Shown piece after piece: positions 17,316 through 26,604 of a stretch of 49,269 nucleotides of DNA. The stretch is taken from positions 1 through 49,269 of the forward strand of contig JANXYB010000077.1 of the NCBI GenBank assembly GCA_025350325.1, given 5' to 3'. The notes beneath the pieces were generated by a model. That model made no database searches and had not been told where the DNA came from. It was given only the letters and a program-made list of their open reading frames with translations. The stretch is from Acidobacteriaceae bacterium. Its GTDB lineage: Bacteria; Acidobacteriota; Terriglobia; Terriglobales; Acidobacteriaceae. Each line of letters starts with the position of its first letter. The first letter of the stretch is position 1. The translations under genes were made by a program, and so were the position numbers.

Positions 17316-18662
17316 TTAAAAGCTACGAGCCAATCCGACGGTCAACGAGTTCTCCGACATGCGGCTGGTGACCGAGGTGCCGGGAATTGCGCCCTGCGGC
17401 GAGAGCCATGGGCCGGTTAGCGAGTTGCGGAACGCGTGATAGAAGGTCGCATTCACTTCCCAGCCGGAGTGCAGCGTCTGCACAAGTCCGCCGGAGACGT
17501 GGTGCTGCACAATGGCAGGAGCGGGCGTGTTGAGAAATGCGTATTTGGCAGGAACCGGATTTTGTGAATAATTGTAGCCGGCGATCAACTTGGTGCGCCT
17601 GGCGACCTGCTGCTGCACTCCACCGCCTACAGCCCAGATGTTGTTCCACCCGAAGCCGGCAACTGAACCGTCTGGGTTGAATCCGGACTTTGCGAATCCC
17701 ACAGTATTGGCATAGTTGAACCAACGCACATCCGCGCCCACACGGGTTTTCTTCGAGGGTGAAATGCCGACCCCCATGCTCAAGACCTGGGGCAGATTCA
17801 TTTGGAACTTCATGTTGTGCGACGCGCCGCTCAAGTCCTTCCTTTTCCAGGTGAACTCCTGGAACCAGACAGGCGTATGGTACGAAAGTCCCACGCCGAA
17901 CCTATGGTTGATTTCATAGTGCAGTCCGGCAGTTGCGCCCACGCCAATGGCAGGCGCGTTGTTACCGGCCGACAGGTAGTACGGCATGGTACTGCCCGCA
18001 GTCACTGGGGCCGCAAACGGGGCCGGAATCACTTGCAGCATGGAAAGCGAGGGTGCTACAGAGAATCCGGCCGAGAGACGCTCAGTTAGAACCCGGGAAA
18101 ATCCTATGGGAACCTCAAGCAATGAATAGTTCGACCTAATTTTTCCAAAACCGAATCCATTCGGTGGCTGAGCTGTGAGGATGGGGTTGGAAAAGTTTGT
18201 GTTTTGGTCGTAGTCCACGCCAAAACCGCTGACGGCGAGCATGGCGAAGTGATACGCGGTGCTGCTCCCCAGCCGGTGGTAGACAAAAGCCACGCCCGGC
18301 ATGACGGATGCATCGCGGTGGCTTGCCGTCGTCCCTTGCAGTGTCGCCCCCGGAACGCCGGGGCCGAAAGCGTTGGCATTTACAGTGCTAGAAAGGTCTC
18401 TCCAAGCCGCGAAACCTGTAGCGTGAAACTCAAACCGCCGGCCCTCAAACTGGGTCGTGCATGCCGGGTTCCATGCGATTGAACCGGTTGCATCCAGACA
18501 GATTCCTGTGTCGGCCCCGCCCATTGCCTCGTTAACCGGACCGGCGCCATGCAGAAAATGGCCGTCAGTGGCCTGGAGCGATGATGAACAGAACACTAAC
18601 ATTGAAGCAAGTGCCAAACCTTTGGCTGGCATCCGACCAAACCAATTCTTCGCAGTTTCCAT
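17316..18662 (-). CDS. FadL/OmpP1-type outer-membrane transport porin
   Basis: About 448-residue outer-membrane beta-barrel. Signal peptide LALASMLVFCSSSLQA, followed by the family's N-terminal hatch pattern (GPVNEAMGGADTGICLDATGSIAWNPA), then alternating barrel strands ending in F (VGLARSF). FadL relatives take up hydrophobic compounds. The ATG at 18662 follows GAGGGG and lies about 80 bp downstream of the sigma-54 element; longer frames run through that promoter and are rejected. It heads the sulfur operon, 94 bp before the SQR-like gene, and may import or export hydrophobic sulfur species or hydrocarbons. That link is inferred from position. Confidence 0.85.
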   Translation of the reverse strand: METAKNWFGRMPAKGLALASMLVFCSSSLQATDGHFLHGAGPVNEAMGGADTGICLDATGSIAWNPACTTQFEGRRFEFHATGFAAWRDLSSTVNANAFGPGVPGATLQGTTASHRDASVMPGVAFVYHRLGSSTAYHFAMLAVSGFGVDYDQNTNFSNPILTAQPPNGFGFGKIRSNYSLLEVPIGFSRVLTERLSAGFSVAPSLSMLQVIPAPFAAPVTAGSTMPYYLSAGNNAPAIGVGATAGLHYEINHRFGVGLSYHTPVWFQEFTWKRKDLSGASHNMKFQMNLPQVLSMGVGISPSKKTRVGADVRWFNYANTVGFAKSGFNPDGSVAGFGWNNIWAVGGGVQQQVARRTKLIAGYNYSQNPVPAKYAFLNTPAPAIVQHHVSGGLVQTLHSGWEVNATFYHAFRNSLTGPWLSPQGAIPGTSVTSRMSENSLTVGLARSF

Positions 18663-18741
18663 AATCCCCTCATCGGAGATCGTTCGAGCCGCGTCCTTTG
18701 TTCTTGCGCAGCAACATTGTGAGCGATCTTGAAGAGGTATA

Positions 18742-18758
18742 TTGCACGTAACATTCCA
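18742..18758 (-). promoter_or_regulatory. Candidate sigma-54 (-24/-12) promoter
   Basis: On the minus strand TGGAATGTTACGTGCAA has the invariant GG and GC separated by exactly 10 bases (consensus TGGCACG-N4-TTGCA). It directs transcription into the FadL-like gene with a predicted leader of about 65-70 nt, and sits about 75-90 bp from the palindrome at 18831-18848, the usual distance for a sigma-54 activator. Confidence 0.6.
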
Positions 18759-18807
18759 AAAGCAAGAAGCCATGGAATCAAAGGCTTGGAGAGGGTTGGT
18801 CAGGTCG

Positions 18808-18848
18808 TGAAACGCAATGGTGCAACAGCATGTTTCACCGTTGCAACA
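18808..18848. promoter_or_regulatory. Candidate upstream activator sites for the sigma-54 regulator
   Basis: TGTTTCACCGTTGCAACA (18831-18848) is an 18-bp imperfect palindrome, 7 of 9 positions paired. Two more half-sites, TGAAACG (18808-18814) and TGCAACA (18821-18827), precede it. GTGAAAC (18807-18813) and GTTTCAC (18832-18838) are perfect inverted copies. The array lies between the activator gene and its presumed target operon, so it is probably bound by that activator's Fis-type domain. Confidence 0.5.
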
Positions 18849-18855
18849 AACTGTC

Positions 18856-20295
18856 TCAGCCTTCAGACTTTTCTGTTAGGTGTAATTCCCGCATCTTGCG
18901 CCAAAGCGTTGAGCGGCTGAGGCCCAATGCTCGCGCGGCCTCGGAACGGCTCCAGCGATGAGTCTCCAGGGCCGACAGGAGGCGATCCGCTTCGACGGTG
19001 CGTGGCTCTTGCTGACCAGAGTCCGGCAGTCGAAGGGCTCCCCGTTCTGTTGCAAACGGTTTAGGAGCGGGAGTCGAGAGACGAATCTCAGCGGGGAGGT
19101 CCTCGGGCAAAATCGTTTCGATTTTCGCGACTGCGACTGCATACTCCATGACATTGGCCAACTCCCGCACATTCCCCGGCCAGGAGTACTCCAACAGCAA
19201 GCGCATTGCCTGTGGAGACATGCGCCGGATCAACCCATGCTGACAGGTAACGCGATTGAGCAAGTGCGATGCGAGGGGCGGAATGTCTTCTCTGCGATCC
19301 CTCAGCGGCGGCACTTCGATGGGGACTACGCACAGCCGGTAGTACAGATCTTCCCGCAGCCGGCCTTGGCGCAGCGCAATGCGAAGGTCCACGTTTGTAG
19401 CGGCAATAATGCGCGCGCGAGCCGTACGCGGCACGCTTTCTCCCACCCGTTCGTATTGGCGCTCCTGAAGCACGCGCAAAAGCTTGACCTGTAGCAATGG
19501 AGGCAGGTCGCCAATTTCATCCAGAAACAGCGTTCCATGAGAGGCCAGTTCGAAGCGACCAACGCGATCGCGCACTGCCCCGGTAAAAGCTCCACGAATG
19601 TGACCGAACAACTCAGATTCGAGCAGGTCGCCGGGAAGGGCGCCGCAGTTTACGCCAATGAAAGGACCACTGCTGCGCGGTGAGCTCTGGTGAATGGCGC
19701 GGGCCACCACCTCTTTGCCCGTTCCGCTTTCGCCGCTGATCAATACTGCCGCTTCGCTGTGTTGCAACGTCTCTACAAGTCGGAAAATGCGCTGCATGGC
19801 CGGCGAACAAGCGATAGCGTCTGAATAGAAGGCGGGGGAGTTAGAGCAGCTCTCCTCCTCTTCCGCAGGACGAAGCAGGACCACAAACCTCATCCGTGGG
19901 TCACAAATGTCCGAGGGTTCATGCACGACCGGCGCTGCGGTGATCGACACCAGCCGCGAAACGGTGTCTTTTAACTGTAAAGTAGCTCTCCAACCTTCTC
20001 GCCTGTGACCAGCCACCAATGCTTCGCGCAATGGCCCTCTCGCCCCAAAAAGGTCGGCCCCCAGCAATTCTTCAATTCCCCGGCCAACCAGTGCACGGGA
20101 GATTCCTTTGCCCAGCAAATCGTCAAGCAGATAAGAGGCGTGTACGATCCGGAAATCAGAATCCAGGCAAACAAACGCTCTCCCCACAGAAGCCAAGACG
20201 CGCGTCACGCCATACAAAGCGATCTGTGTTGCTTCACTTAGCGGCTGATCCCCAACCGGCGGGCAAACCATTTCGGAGCTGAGACTCATATTCAA
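18856..20295 (-). CDS. Sigma-54-dependent transcriptional activator (PAS-AAA+-Fis)
   Basis: 479-residue enhancer-binding protein. Residues about 25-150 form a PAS-like sensor (FVCLDSDFRIVHASYLLDDLLGKG). Residues about 160-390 are the AAA+ domain with Walker A GESGTGKE, the sigma-54-contacting loop GAFTGA, Walker B GTLFLDEIGD and arginine finger region. The C-terminus (SRSEAARALGLSRSTLWRKM) is a Fis-type helix-turn-helix. The intact GAFTGA shows it can work with sigma-54. No phospho-receiver is present, so control is through the PAS ligand or redox state. It lies directly upstream of, and on the same strand as, the sulfur operon with its -24/-12 element, and is very probably its regulator. Confidence 0.93.
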   Translation of the reverse strand: MNMSLSSEMVCPPVGDQPLSEATQIALYGVTRVLASVGRAFVCLDSDFRIVHASYLLDDLLGKGISRALVGRGIEELLGADLFGARGPLREALVAGHRREGWRATLQLKDTVSRLVSITAAPVVHEPSDICDPRMRFVVLLRPAEEEESCSNSPAFYSDAIACSPAMQRIFRLVETLQHSEAAVLISGESGTGKEVVARAIHQSSPRSSGPFIGVNCGALPGDLLESELFGHIRGAFTGAVRDRVGRFELASHGTLFLDEIGDLPPLLQVKLLRVLQERQYERVGESVPRTARARIIAATNVDLRIALRQGRLREDLYYRLCVVPIEVPPLRDRREDIPPLASHLLNRVTCQHGLIRRMSPQAMRLLLEYSWPGNVRELANVMEYAVAVAKIETILPEDLPAEIRLSTPAPKPFATERGALRLPDSGQQEPRTVEADRLLSALETHRWSRSEAARALGLSRSTLWRKMRELHLTEKSEG

Positions 20296-20541
20296 CCCTC
20301 CCCGGCGGGCTGTTCAAAATCGTTTGGGGCGGAAATGACTGGCGCCGGCACGTCATGTCAAAACACAAAGCCATTCTAGCCGTTTCATGGTTTCAGCCGT
20401 CGCAGAGCTTCGCAAAAGAGTCCGCAAGCGTTGCAAGGTCGCGACCAATGTAGCTGCCAATTTAACTGCATCAATTTTGTAACGAATGTCTGATTTCGTG
20501 GCTTTATTCCTATGAGTGAATCATTCAAGGATTTTTTGCCC

Positions 20542-21897
20542 ATGAGGTCACGCCTTTATCAATCATTGAGCCTTATTCTCCTGATCTGTATGGGGGGATT
20601 GGCGGCCGCTGCGCAGGGAACGCTGACGCTAAGGCAAGCGATCAATCGAGCTCTGGTCGAGAGCCCTGAAGCTGCGATCGCGCGCGCCGGCAGCGAAGAA
20701 GCCATAGCGGGCGCCACCCTGGCTCGCTCTGCGCTCCTGCCGCAACTCGCCTTTACGGAAGACATTTCCCGGGGCGACGATCCTGTTTATGCCTTCGGTT
20801 CGAGGCTGAGACAGCAGGAGTTCACGCAAGTCGACTTTGCGTTGAACGCTTTGAATCGACCGCGGCCCATTGGCAATTTTTCCACTCGATTGTCTGGCTC
20901 ATGGGTGGCCTTCGACTCGCTCAAGACACAGAAGCAGATTCACCGCGCCAATCTCTTCAAAGAAAGCGCATCTTCGTCCGCCAAGGCTGCGGACCAACAG
21001 ATCGTGTTCGGCGTCGTAGGGGCATACCAGTCTGTGCTCTACGCGCAGCGGGAGATCGATGTTGCGCAGCATGAACAGGACACCGCCGCGGCATTGCTGA
21101 CTTCAGTCGATGATCGTGTCAGGGCCGGTCTCGCGCTGGAGTCGGATCGGATGTCGGCACTGGTGAATGTGGCCGCCCGCAAGCAGGAATGGATAGCTGC
21201 CCAAGGCGACCTGGAACTCGGGTGGGCGCAGTTGCGCGAGGCCATGGGCGCCGCTGACCTGAAGGTATTCGAGCTGAAGCCCATTGAGGCACGGACGTTC
21301 CCGGAGATTCCGCTGGAGCAGGAGATTGCGACTGCTTTAAAGACCAGGCCCGATCTGACAGCGATGGGACAGGCGCAGTCAGCGCAGGACTTAGCCGTCG
21401 GAGCGGCTAAGTCGGACCTTGGGCCTCGGGTGAGCGCTTACGGAAACTGGGAAGAGGATCGGGGCTCGCTGGGCCATCCGGGTGGCAACAACTGGGTGGC
21501 AGGGGTTCAGATCAGCCTCGACATTCTGCCCATCGGCAAGCGCGCTCAGTTTGCGAAGGAGAGCGCCGCGAAACATAAAATCGACGCGCAACTGGCTGCC
21601 CGCCAGCAGCATGTGCGGCTTGAAGTGAGCCAGGCGCACATTCACCGCCAGACAGCAGCACTGTCGATTCGTACTGCGCAGGCAGCAATGGACCAATCGG
21701 GCGAGAGTCTGCGGATATTGAAGAATCGCTATGACGCGGGGCTTGCAACGATGACAGATTTGCTGCGGGCTGAGGATGCCGAGCGGCAGAGCCAATCCAA
21801 TTACTGGCATGCGGTCTACGGAAATGCCATAGCGTATACCGAACTTTTATACGCGACAGGGACGCTAACTCCCGATGTAGCGGAGGCATTGCAATGA
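20542..21897 (+). CDS. TolC-family outer-membrane efflux protein
   Basis: About 451 residues. Signal peptide LSLILLICMGGLAAAAQG, then two repeats of the outer-membrane efflux protein domain (LTLRQAINRALVESPEAAIA in the first; IATALKTRPDLTAMGQAQSA in the second). The C-terminal repeat ends NRYDAGLATMTDLLRAEDAERQSQSNYWHAVY, a TolC hallmark. An ATG at 20512 is in frame, but 20542 is preferred because the signal peptide starts there and AAGGA precedes it. Its stop overlaps the start of the next gene by 4 bp, so all components of the pump are translated together. Confidence 0.9.
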   Translation: MRSRLYQSLSLILLICMGGLAAAAQGTLTLRQAINRALVESPEAAIARAGSEEAIAGATLARSALLPQLAFTEDISRGDDPVYAFGSRLRQQEFTQVDFALNALNRPRPIGNFSTRLSGSWVAFDSLKTQKQIHRANLFKESASSSAKAADQQIVFGVVGAYQSVLYAQREIDVAQHEQDTAAALLTSVDDRVRAGLALESDRMSALVNVAARKQEWIAAQGDLELGWAQLREAMGAADLKVFELKPIEARTFPEIPLEQEIATALKTRPDLTAMGQAQSAQDLAVGAAKSDLGPRVSAYGNWEEDRGSLGHPGGNNWVAGVQISLDILPIGKRAQFAKESAAKHKIDAQLAARQQHVRLEVSQAHIHRQTAALSIRTAQAAMDQSGESLRILKNRYDAGLATMTDLLRAEDAERQSQSNYWHAVYGNAIAYTELLYATGTLTPDVAEALQ

Positions 21898-23006
21898 GGG
21901 CTGTTTTAGGTGCGAGTTTGCTTGCCGTTTCTGCGGCGATAGTGGCCGGTTGTCATGGCGCCGTTTCTGCGTCTCCGAAGGTTATACAAACCATTCAGGC
22001 GCGAGTGGTCCAGAGCCAGCAGCAACAGGTGACTCAGAACCTGCGTGCCACGGGAACCGTTCATTCGCGGCAGACCGCGGTTGTTTCAGCGCAGGTCATG
22101 GGCCGCATCCAGCAGGTCCTGGTGCGGGAGGGCGATACGGTACGGGCAGGACAGACTCTGATTGTGCTCGACGATGCGGCCCTGCGCGCGTCAACAGTTC
22201 AGGCCCAAGCAGGAGTCAAGGCCGCGCAAAGCCAACAGGCCGCCGCGGAAACTGACGCCAAGCTCGCGGCCAGTACACTGGTACGCTATCGGCAACTTGA
22301 AGCGCAGAAAAGTGTGAGCCCCCAGGAAATGGATGAAGTCTCCCGCCGCGCGGAGTCCGCCACTGCAAAGCTTGAGGCGGTGCGCGCACAAACCGATGTG
22401 GCGCGAGCCCAGGAGAGCGGTGCGCACACGATGCTTGGATATACGCATCTGGTGGCTCCCTTTTCCGGCGTAGTCACGGCGCGGATGGCCGACCCGGGAA
22501 CCATGGCGGCACCAGGCGTGCCCCTCATGCAGATTGATCAAGCCGGTGCCCTGCAACTGCAAGCGACGGTGGACCAATCGGCGATCGACATCGTTCACAA
22601 GGGGATGAAGGTCCCGGTTGAAATCGAAAGCGTTAGTTCTAAAGGTATGCCTGGCGCCATTCAAGAGATTTTGCCCGCAGCCGACCCGGCAAGCCATAGC
22701 TTTCTGATCAAGATTGACTTGCCGTTCTCGAGCCAAATACGCGCGGGCATGTATGGCACCGCCGAGATTGCCAATGGCGTCCGACAGGCGATCCTTATTC
22801 CGCGCTCCGCAGTTGTCTCGCGCGGCTCGCTGGCCTGTGTGTATGTTCTCGACAGCCAGGGAGTTGCGCAACTTCGCTACCTTACTTTGGGCGCGGCACA
22901 AGGCGATCTCGTAGAGGTTCTGTCAGGTATCTCCGCAGGCGAAAAGCTCGTTGACACACCTTCCGACCGCGATCTCTCCGGCAAGCGCATCCAGGCTCAA
23001 CCATGA
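21894..23006 (+). CDS. RND efflux membrane-fusion lipoprotein
   Basis: 370 residues, periplasmic adaptor of an RND pump. The N-terminus ends in a lipobox (AAIVAGC, Cys about 19), so it is probably an inner-membrane lipoprotein. A split biotinyl-lipoyl-like domain (TGTVHSRQTAVVSAQVMGRI and TMLGYTHLVAPFSGVVTARMADPG) flanks a helical hairpin rich in Gln and Ala (KAAQSQQAAAETDAKLAAS). Beta-barrel and membrane-proximal domains follow. ATGA overlaps at both ends join it to the TolC and RND genes. Confidence 0.92.
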   Translation: MRAVLGASLLAVSAAIVAGCHGAVSASPKVIQTIQARVVQSQQQQVTQNLRATGTVHSRQTAVVSAQVMGRIQQVLVREGDTVRAGQTLIVLDDAALRASTVQAQAGVKAAQSQQAAAETDAKLAASTLVRYRQLEAQKSVSPQEMDEVSRRAESATAKLEAVRAQTDVARAQESGAHTMLGYTHLVAPFSGVVTARMADPGTMAAPGVPLMQIDQAGALQLQATVDQSAIDIVHKGMKVPVEIESVSSKGMPGAIQEILPAADPASHSFLIKIDLPFSSQIRAGMYGTAEIANGVRQAILIPRSAVVSRGSLACVYVLDSQGVAQLRYLTLGAAQGDLVEVLSGISAGEKLVDTPSDRDLSGKRIQAQP

Positions 23007-26000
23007 AACAAGAACTCGGAATAGCCGGTCGCTTGGCCCAAACCTTTCTCAACTCCAAGCTGACGCCGCTTTTTATCGCTGCATCGCTGGCCCTCGGCAT
23101 CTTCTCGATCGCCCTCATTCCCCGCGAGGAAGAGCCACAGATTCTTGTGCCGATGCTGGATATTACTACCGCCATGCCTGGCGCTTCACCGGCAGAGGTG
23201 GAAGAACGCGTGACCCTGCCGATCGAGAACCTGGTGCATCAGATTTCGGGCGTCGAATATGTGTACTCGACATCGTCACCCGGGCAGAGCCTCGTGATCG
23301 TCCGATTCCTGGTCGGCACGCCGCAGGAAGATGCACTGATCAAGGTCTACAGCAAGCTCTACTCAAACTCCGATGGGATGCCGCCGGGAGTTTCGCAACC
23401 GCTCATCAAGGCCCGCTCCATCGACGATGTCCCCATCCTTGCCCTGACTCTGTGGGGCGAACATTACAACGGCTATCAGCTTCGCGCCATCGCAGCCGAG
23501 ATGCGACACAACATTGGGCAGATTTCGGACGTTTCGGAGACGGCCATCATTGGCGGATTGCCGCGCAGCATGCGGGTAGTTCTAAGCACCGAAAAGCTGA
23601 ATGCCTACGGACTGTCTTCGATGGCCATTGTTGGGCATCTGCAGGCCGCGAACGCAAGCGTGCAGGCGGGGGACTTCGCTGAAAACAACCGGGAGGTCAG
23701 GGTAGATGCAGGCAACCTGTTTACCCGCCGGGAAGATTTGGAAGCCGTCGTAGTCGGGGTCGTTCGCGGGCATCCAGTGTATCTGCGTGATGTGGCCGAA
23801 AAGATCGTGGACGGCGCCGCCGATCCTGCGGACTATGTAGTCTTCGGTGCGACAAACTCAGGTGCAGCACCAGCAGTACAGTACCCGGCCGTCACCATCA
23901 CAGTAGCCAAGCGCAAAGGTACTAACGCCACCGATATCGCCAATGCCGTTTTGAAGCGCGTGCATGAGATGCAGGGCGTGTCGATACCCACCGACGTGAC
24001 GGTAACTACGACACGCGATTACGGCGAAACAGCAAAGAACAAATCAGATGAACTACTCGAACACTTGCTCCTGGCAACACTGTCTGTGACGTTTCTGGTC
24101 GCGCTCTTTCTGGGTTGGCGCGAGTCGGGCGTCGTACTGCTCGCCATTCCGGTCACGCTCGCGCTGACCATGTCAGTGTTTTATTTGATGGGCTACACCA
24201 TCAATCGCGTTACGCTTTTCGCCTTGATCTTCAGCATCGGCATTCTTGTCGATGACGCCATCGTTGTCGTAGAGAACATGGTTCGCCATTTCCGCCTCCC
24301 TGAAAACCACGGCCGCTCGAAGAGTACGGTTGCAGTGGAGGCGGTCGCCGAGGTGGGCAACCCCACCATTCTCGCCACCTTTGCCGTGATTGCTGCGGTG
24401 CTGCCCATGGCCTTTGTTCGCGGCCTGATGGGACCGTACATGCGACCTATCCCAGTGGGAGCTTCCGCAGCCATGCTCTTCTCGCTGATGGTTGCGTTTG
24501 TCGTTTCTCCCTGGGCCGCGCTTCGCCTGCTAGGCAAGCACTTTGAAAGGGCCAGAATCCTGGAACCGGAGACAGAGAACTGGCGAACCAGACTCTATCG
24601 CCGCATCATGACGCCGTTGATTCAGTCGGCCCGCAATCGCACTCTGTTTTTCATCGGGGTAGCGATACTTTTTCTCATCTCGGTTGCGCTGGTGCCGCTG
24701 GGCCTGGTGCGCGTCAAGATGCTTCCGTTCGACAACAAGAGCGAGTTGCAAGTCGTCATTAACATGCCTGACGGCACGCCACTCGAACAGACCGCTCGTG
24801 TTGCTCAGGCACTTGGCGAGGAACTCGCGCGCCAGCCCGACGTATTGAATTACCAGACTTATGCAGGAGTTTCAGGTCCTTACAACTTCAATGGCCTGGT
24901 GCGGCACTACTACATGCGCCGCCAGCCGAATCAGGCCGACATTCAGGTGAACCTGCTGCCGGCAAAGCAGCGCAGTGAGCAAAGCCACGCCATCGCCAAG
25001 CGGCTTCGCCCATTGCTAGACGCGATCGGGAACGCCTATGGTGCGCGCATTCAGGTCAGCGAGGTTCCCCCGGGGCCACCGGTTATACAGACCCTGGTAG
25101 CAGAGGTTTACGGGCCAGATCTTGAGGGTCAGACCCAAGTCGCCAAGCAGATCAAACAAATCTTTCAGCACACTCCGGGAGTTGTCGATACGGACTGGTA
25201 CGTTGAAGACGCACAACCGAGGCTGACAATTCGCGTGGATGAGGTAAAGGCGGCGCAGCATGGCATAGCAGTTTTGGACGTGGCGCGTGCGTTGGCGCTT
25301 GCTACCTCTGGTATGCAAATCGGCTTGATCCATGATGGAACCGCCCGTGAAGCAGTCCCCGCAATCGTCGAGGTTGACCGCGTGGATCGTTCTTCTGAGC
25401 AGGGCCTTCAGAACATTCGCCTGCCCAGTACGGATGGTGGCATGGTCTCACTGCGGGAGTTGGTCACGGATGGGCACGGCACTATCGAGCCGAGCATTTA
25501 TCACAAGAACCTGCGCCGCGTCGTCTATGTCACGGGTGACGTGGCCGGTGCTGAAGAGAGCCCCGTCTACGCCATCCTGAAGATGAATAAGGATCTCGAC
25601 CATCTCACTCTTCCGGCCGGGTACACGCTGGCGCGTTATAACGCGTCCATGCCCGACTCGACAGACCATTACTCGATGAAGTGGGATGGCGAGTGGCATA
25701 TCACCATCGAAGTCTTTCGCGACATGGGCCTCGCGTTCGCTGCGGTGCTTATTCTTATATACGTCCTCGTGGTCGGCTGGTTTCGGTCATTCATCGTGCC
25801 GCTGATCATCATGGCACCCATTCCGCTCACGCTTGTGGGCATCATGCCGGCCCATGCAATCTTGGGCGCGTTCTTTACAGCAACCTCAATGATCGGGTTC
25901 ATTGCGGGAGCCGGAATTATTGTGCGCAATTCGATCATCCTGGTCGACTTCATCGAACTTCGTATTGGTCAGGGAATGCCTCTGGCCGAAGCGGTAATCG

Positions 26001-26242
26001 ATGCCGGAGCGACGCGCTTCCGGCCCATGCTGCTCACTGCGGCCGCAGTGGTCGTCGGCGCGAGCGTGATTCTCACTGACCCAATTTTTCAGGGACTTGC
26101 ATTGTCTCTCATCGCGGGAGCTGTCGCTTCGACGTTCCTTTCATGGCCCACAATCCCAGTCCTTTACTACATGGTGCATTCAAATCATCAATCGAAGATT
26201 ACATCTCAAAGCAAAACAGAAAAAGGAGCGTTGATATCATGA
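23003..26242 (+). CDS. RND-family efflux permease
   Basis: 1079 residues, inner-membrane proton-driven pump with two sixfold helix repeats and two large periplasmic loops. Visible: first helix FIAASLALGIFSIALIPREEEP, porter-domain start (AMPGASPAEVEERVTLPIEN), the TM4 proton-relay motif GILVDDAIVVVENMVRH (two Asp, about residue 415), and the second-half equivalent (GFIAGAGIIVRNSIILVDFIEL). The C-terminus is short and polar. It overlaps the MFP gene and the DUF2892 gene by 4 bp. It belongs to the HAE/AcrB-like general group but not to a standard drug-pump subtype; substrate unknown. Its neighbours suggest sulfur- or thiol-related cargo. Confidence 0.92.
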   Translation: MKQELGIAGRLAQTFLNSKLTPLFIAASLALGIFSIALIPREEEPQILVPMLDITTAMPGASPAEVEERVTLPIENLVHQISGVEYVYSTSSPGQSLVIVRFLVGTPQEDALIKVYSKLYSNSDGMPPGVSQPLIKARSIDDVPILALTLWGEHYNGYQLRAIAAEMRHNIGQISDVSETAIIGGLPRSMRVVLSTEKLNAYGLSSMAIVGHLQAANASVQAGDFAENNREVRVDAGNLFTRREDLEAVVVGVVRGHPVYLRDVAEKIVDGAADPADYVVFGATNSGAAPAVQYPAVTITVAKRKGTNATDIANAVLKRVHEMQGVSIPTDVTVTTTRDYGETAKNKSDELLEHLLLATLSVTFLVALFLGWRESGVVLLAIPVTLALTMSVFYLMGYTINRVTLFALIFSIGILVDDAIVVVENMVRHFRLPENHGRSKSTVAVEAVAEVGNPTILATFAVIAAVLPMAFVRGLMGPYMRPIPVGASAAMLFSLMVAFVVSPWAALRLLGKHFERARILEPETENWRTRLYRRIMTPLIQSARNRTLFFIGVAILFLISVALVPLGLVRVKMLPFDNKSELQVVINMPDGTPLEQTARVAQALGEELARQPDVLNYQTYAGVSGPYNFNGLVRHYYMRRQPNQADIQVNLLPAKQRSEQSHAIAKRLRPLLDAIGNAYGARIQVSEVPPGPPVIQTLVAEVYGPDLEGQTQVAKQIKQIFQHTPGVVDTDWYVEDAQPRLTIRVDEVKAAQHGIAVLDVARALALATSGMQIGLIHDGTAREAVPAIVEVDRVDRSSEQGLQNIRLPSTDGGMVSLRELVTDGHGTIEPSIYHKNLRRVVYVTGDVAGAEESPVYAILKMNKDLDHLTLPAGYTLARYNASMPDSTDHYSMKWDGEWHITIEVFRDMGLAFAAVLILIYVLVVGWFRSFIVPLIIMAPIPLTLVGIMPAHAILGAFFTATSMIGFIAGAGIIVRNSIILVDFIELRIGQGMPLAEAVIDAGATRFRPMLLTAAAVVVGASVILTDPIFQGLALSLIAGAVASTFLSWPTIPVLYYMVHSNHQSKITSQSKTEKGALIS

Positions 26243-26445
26243 CAGTAGAACGCGGTGTGCGCCTGATGGCAGGCGTGATGGTGTTGTTATCGCTTGCACT
26301 CGCATATTTCCTATCGCTCTATTGGCTCTGGCTGACAGTCTTCGTGGGACTCAACTTACTACAGTCGGCCGTCACGAACTGGTGCCCTGCAATCTCAATG
26401 CTGCGCGCGATGGGCCTCAAAGACGCAAGCTGCGCAGTAAGGTGA
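26239..26445 (+). CDS. DUF2892 small membrane protein
   Basis: 68 residues with two hydrophobic helices (LMAGVMVLLSLALAYFLSLYWLWLTVFVGLNLLQSAV) and a conserved C-terminal pattern with Cys (TNWCPAISMLRAMGLKDASC). The family (YgaP-like transmembrane part) is often linked to rhodaneses and sulfide metabolism. Its ATG overlaps the RND stop (ATGA), with AAGGAG about 10 nt upstream. As the last gene of the pump operon it may assist the pump or handle persulfide; the two C-terminal cysteines make the latter attractive but unproven. Confidence 0.8.
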   Translation: MTVERGVRLMAGVMVLLSLALAYFLSLYWLWLTVFVGLNLLQSAVTNWCPAISMLRAMGLKDASCAVR

Positions 26446-26604
26446 TGCCCAATGACCGCGAGCGTTTCAACGCATCGCAGGCCTAGCAGCTTGACGCCCC
26501 GGGAGGCCAGATGCTTTGCGCGGTAATGAGAACACTTAAGGGAAAGCCGCTCAATGTCACGCATGCCGGGAATACACTTGAATAGATCTCGATGATCCCA
26601 TGCG

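Noticed and set aside
18663..18773. Longer N-terminus for the FadL-like porin
   Set aside because: It would run through the sigma-54 element and push the signal peptide about 45 residues inward.
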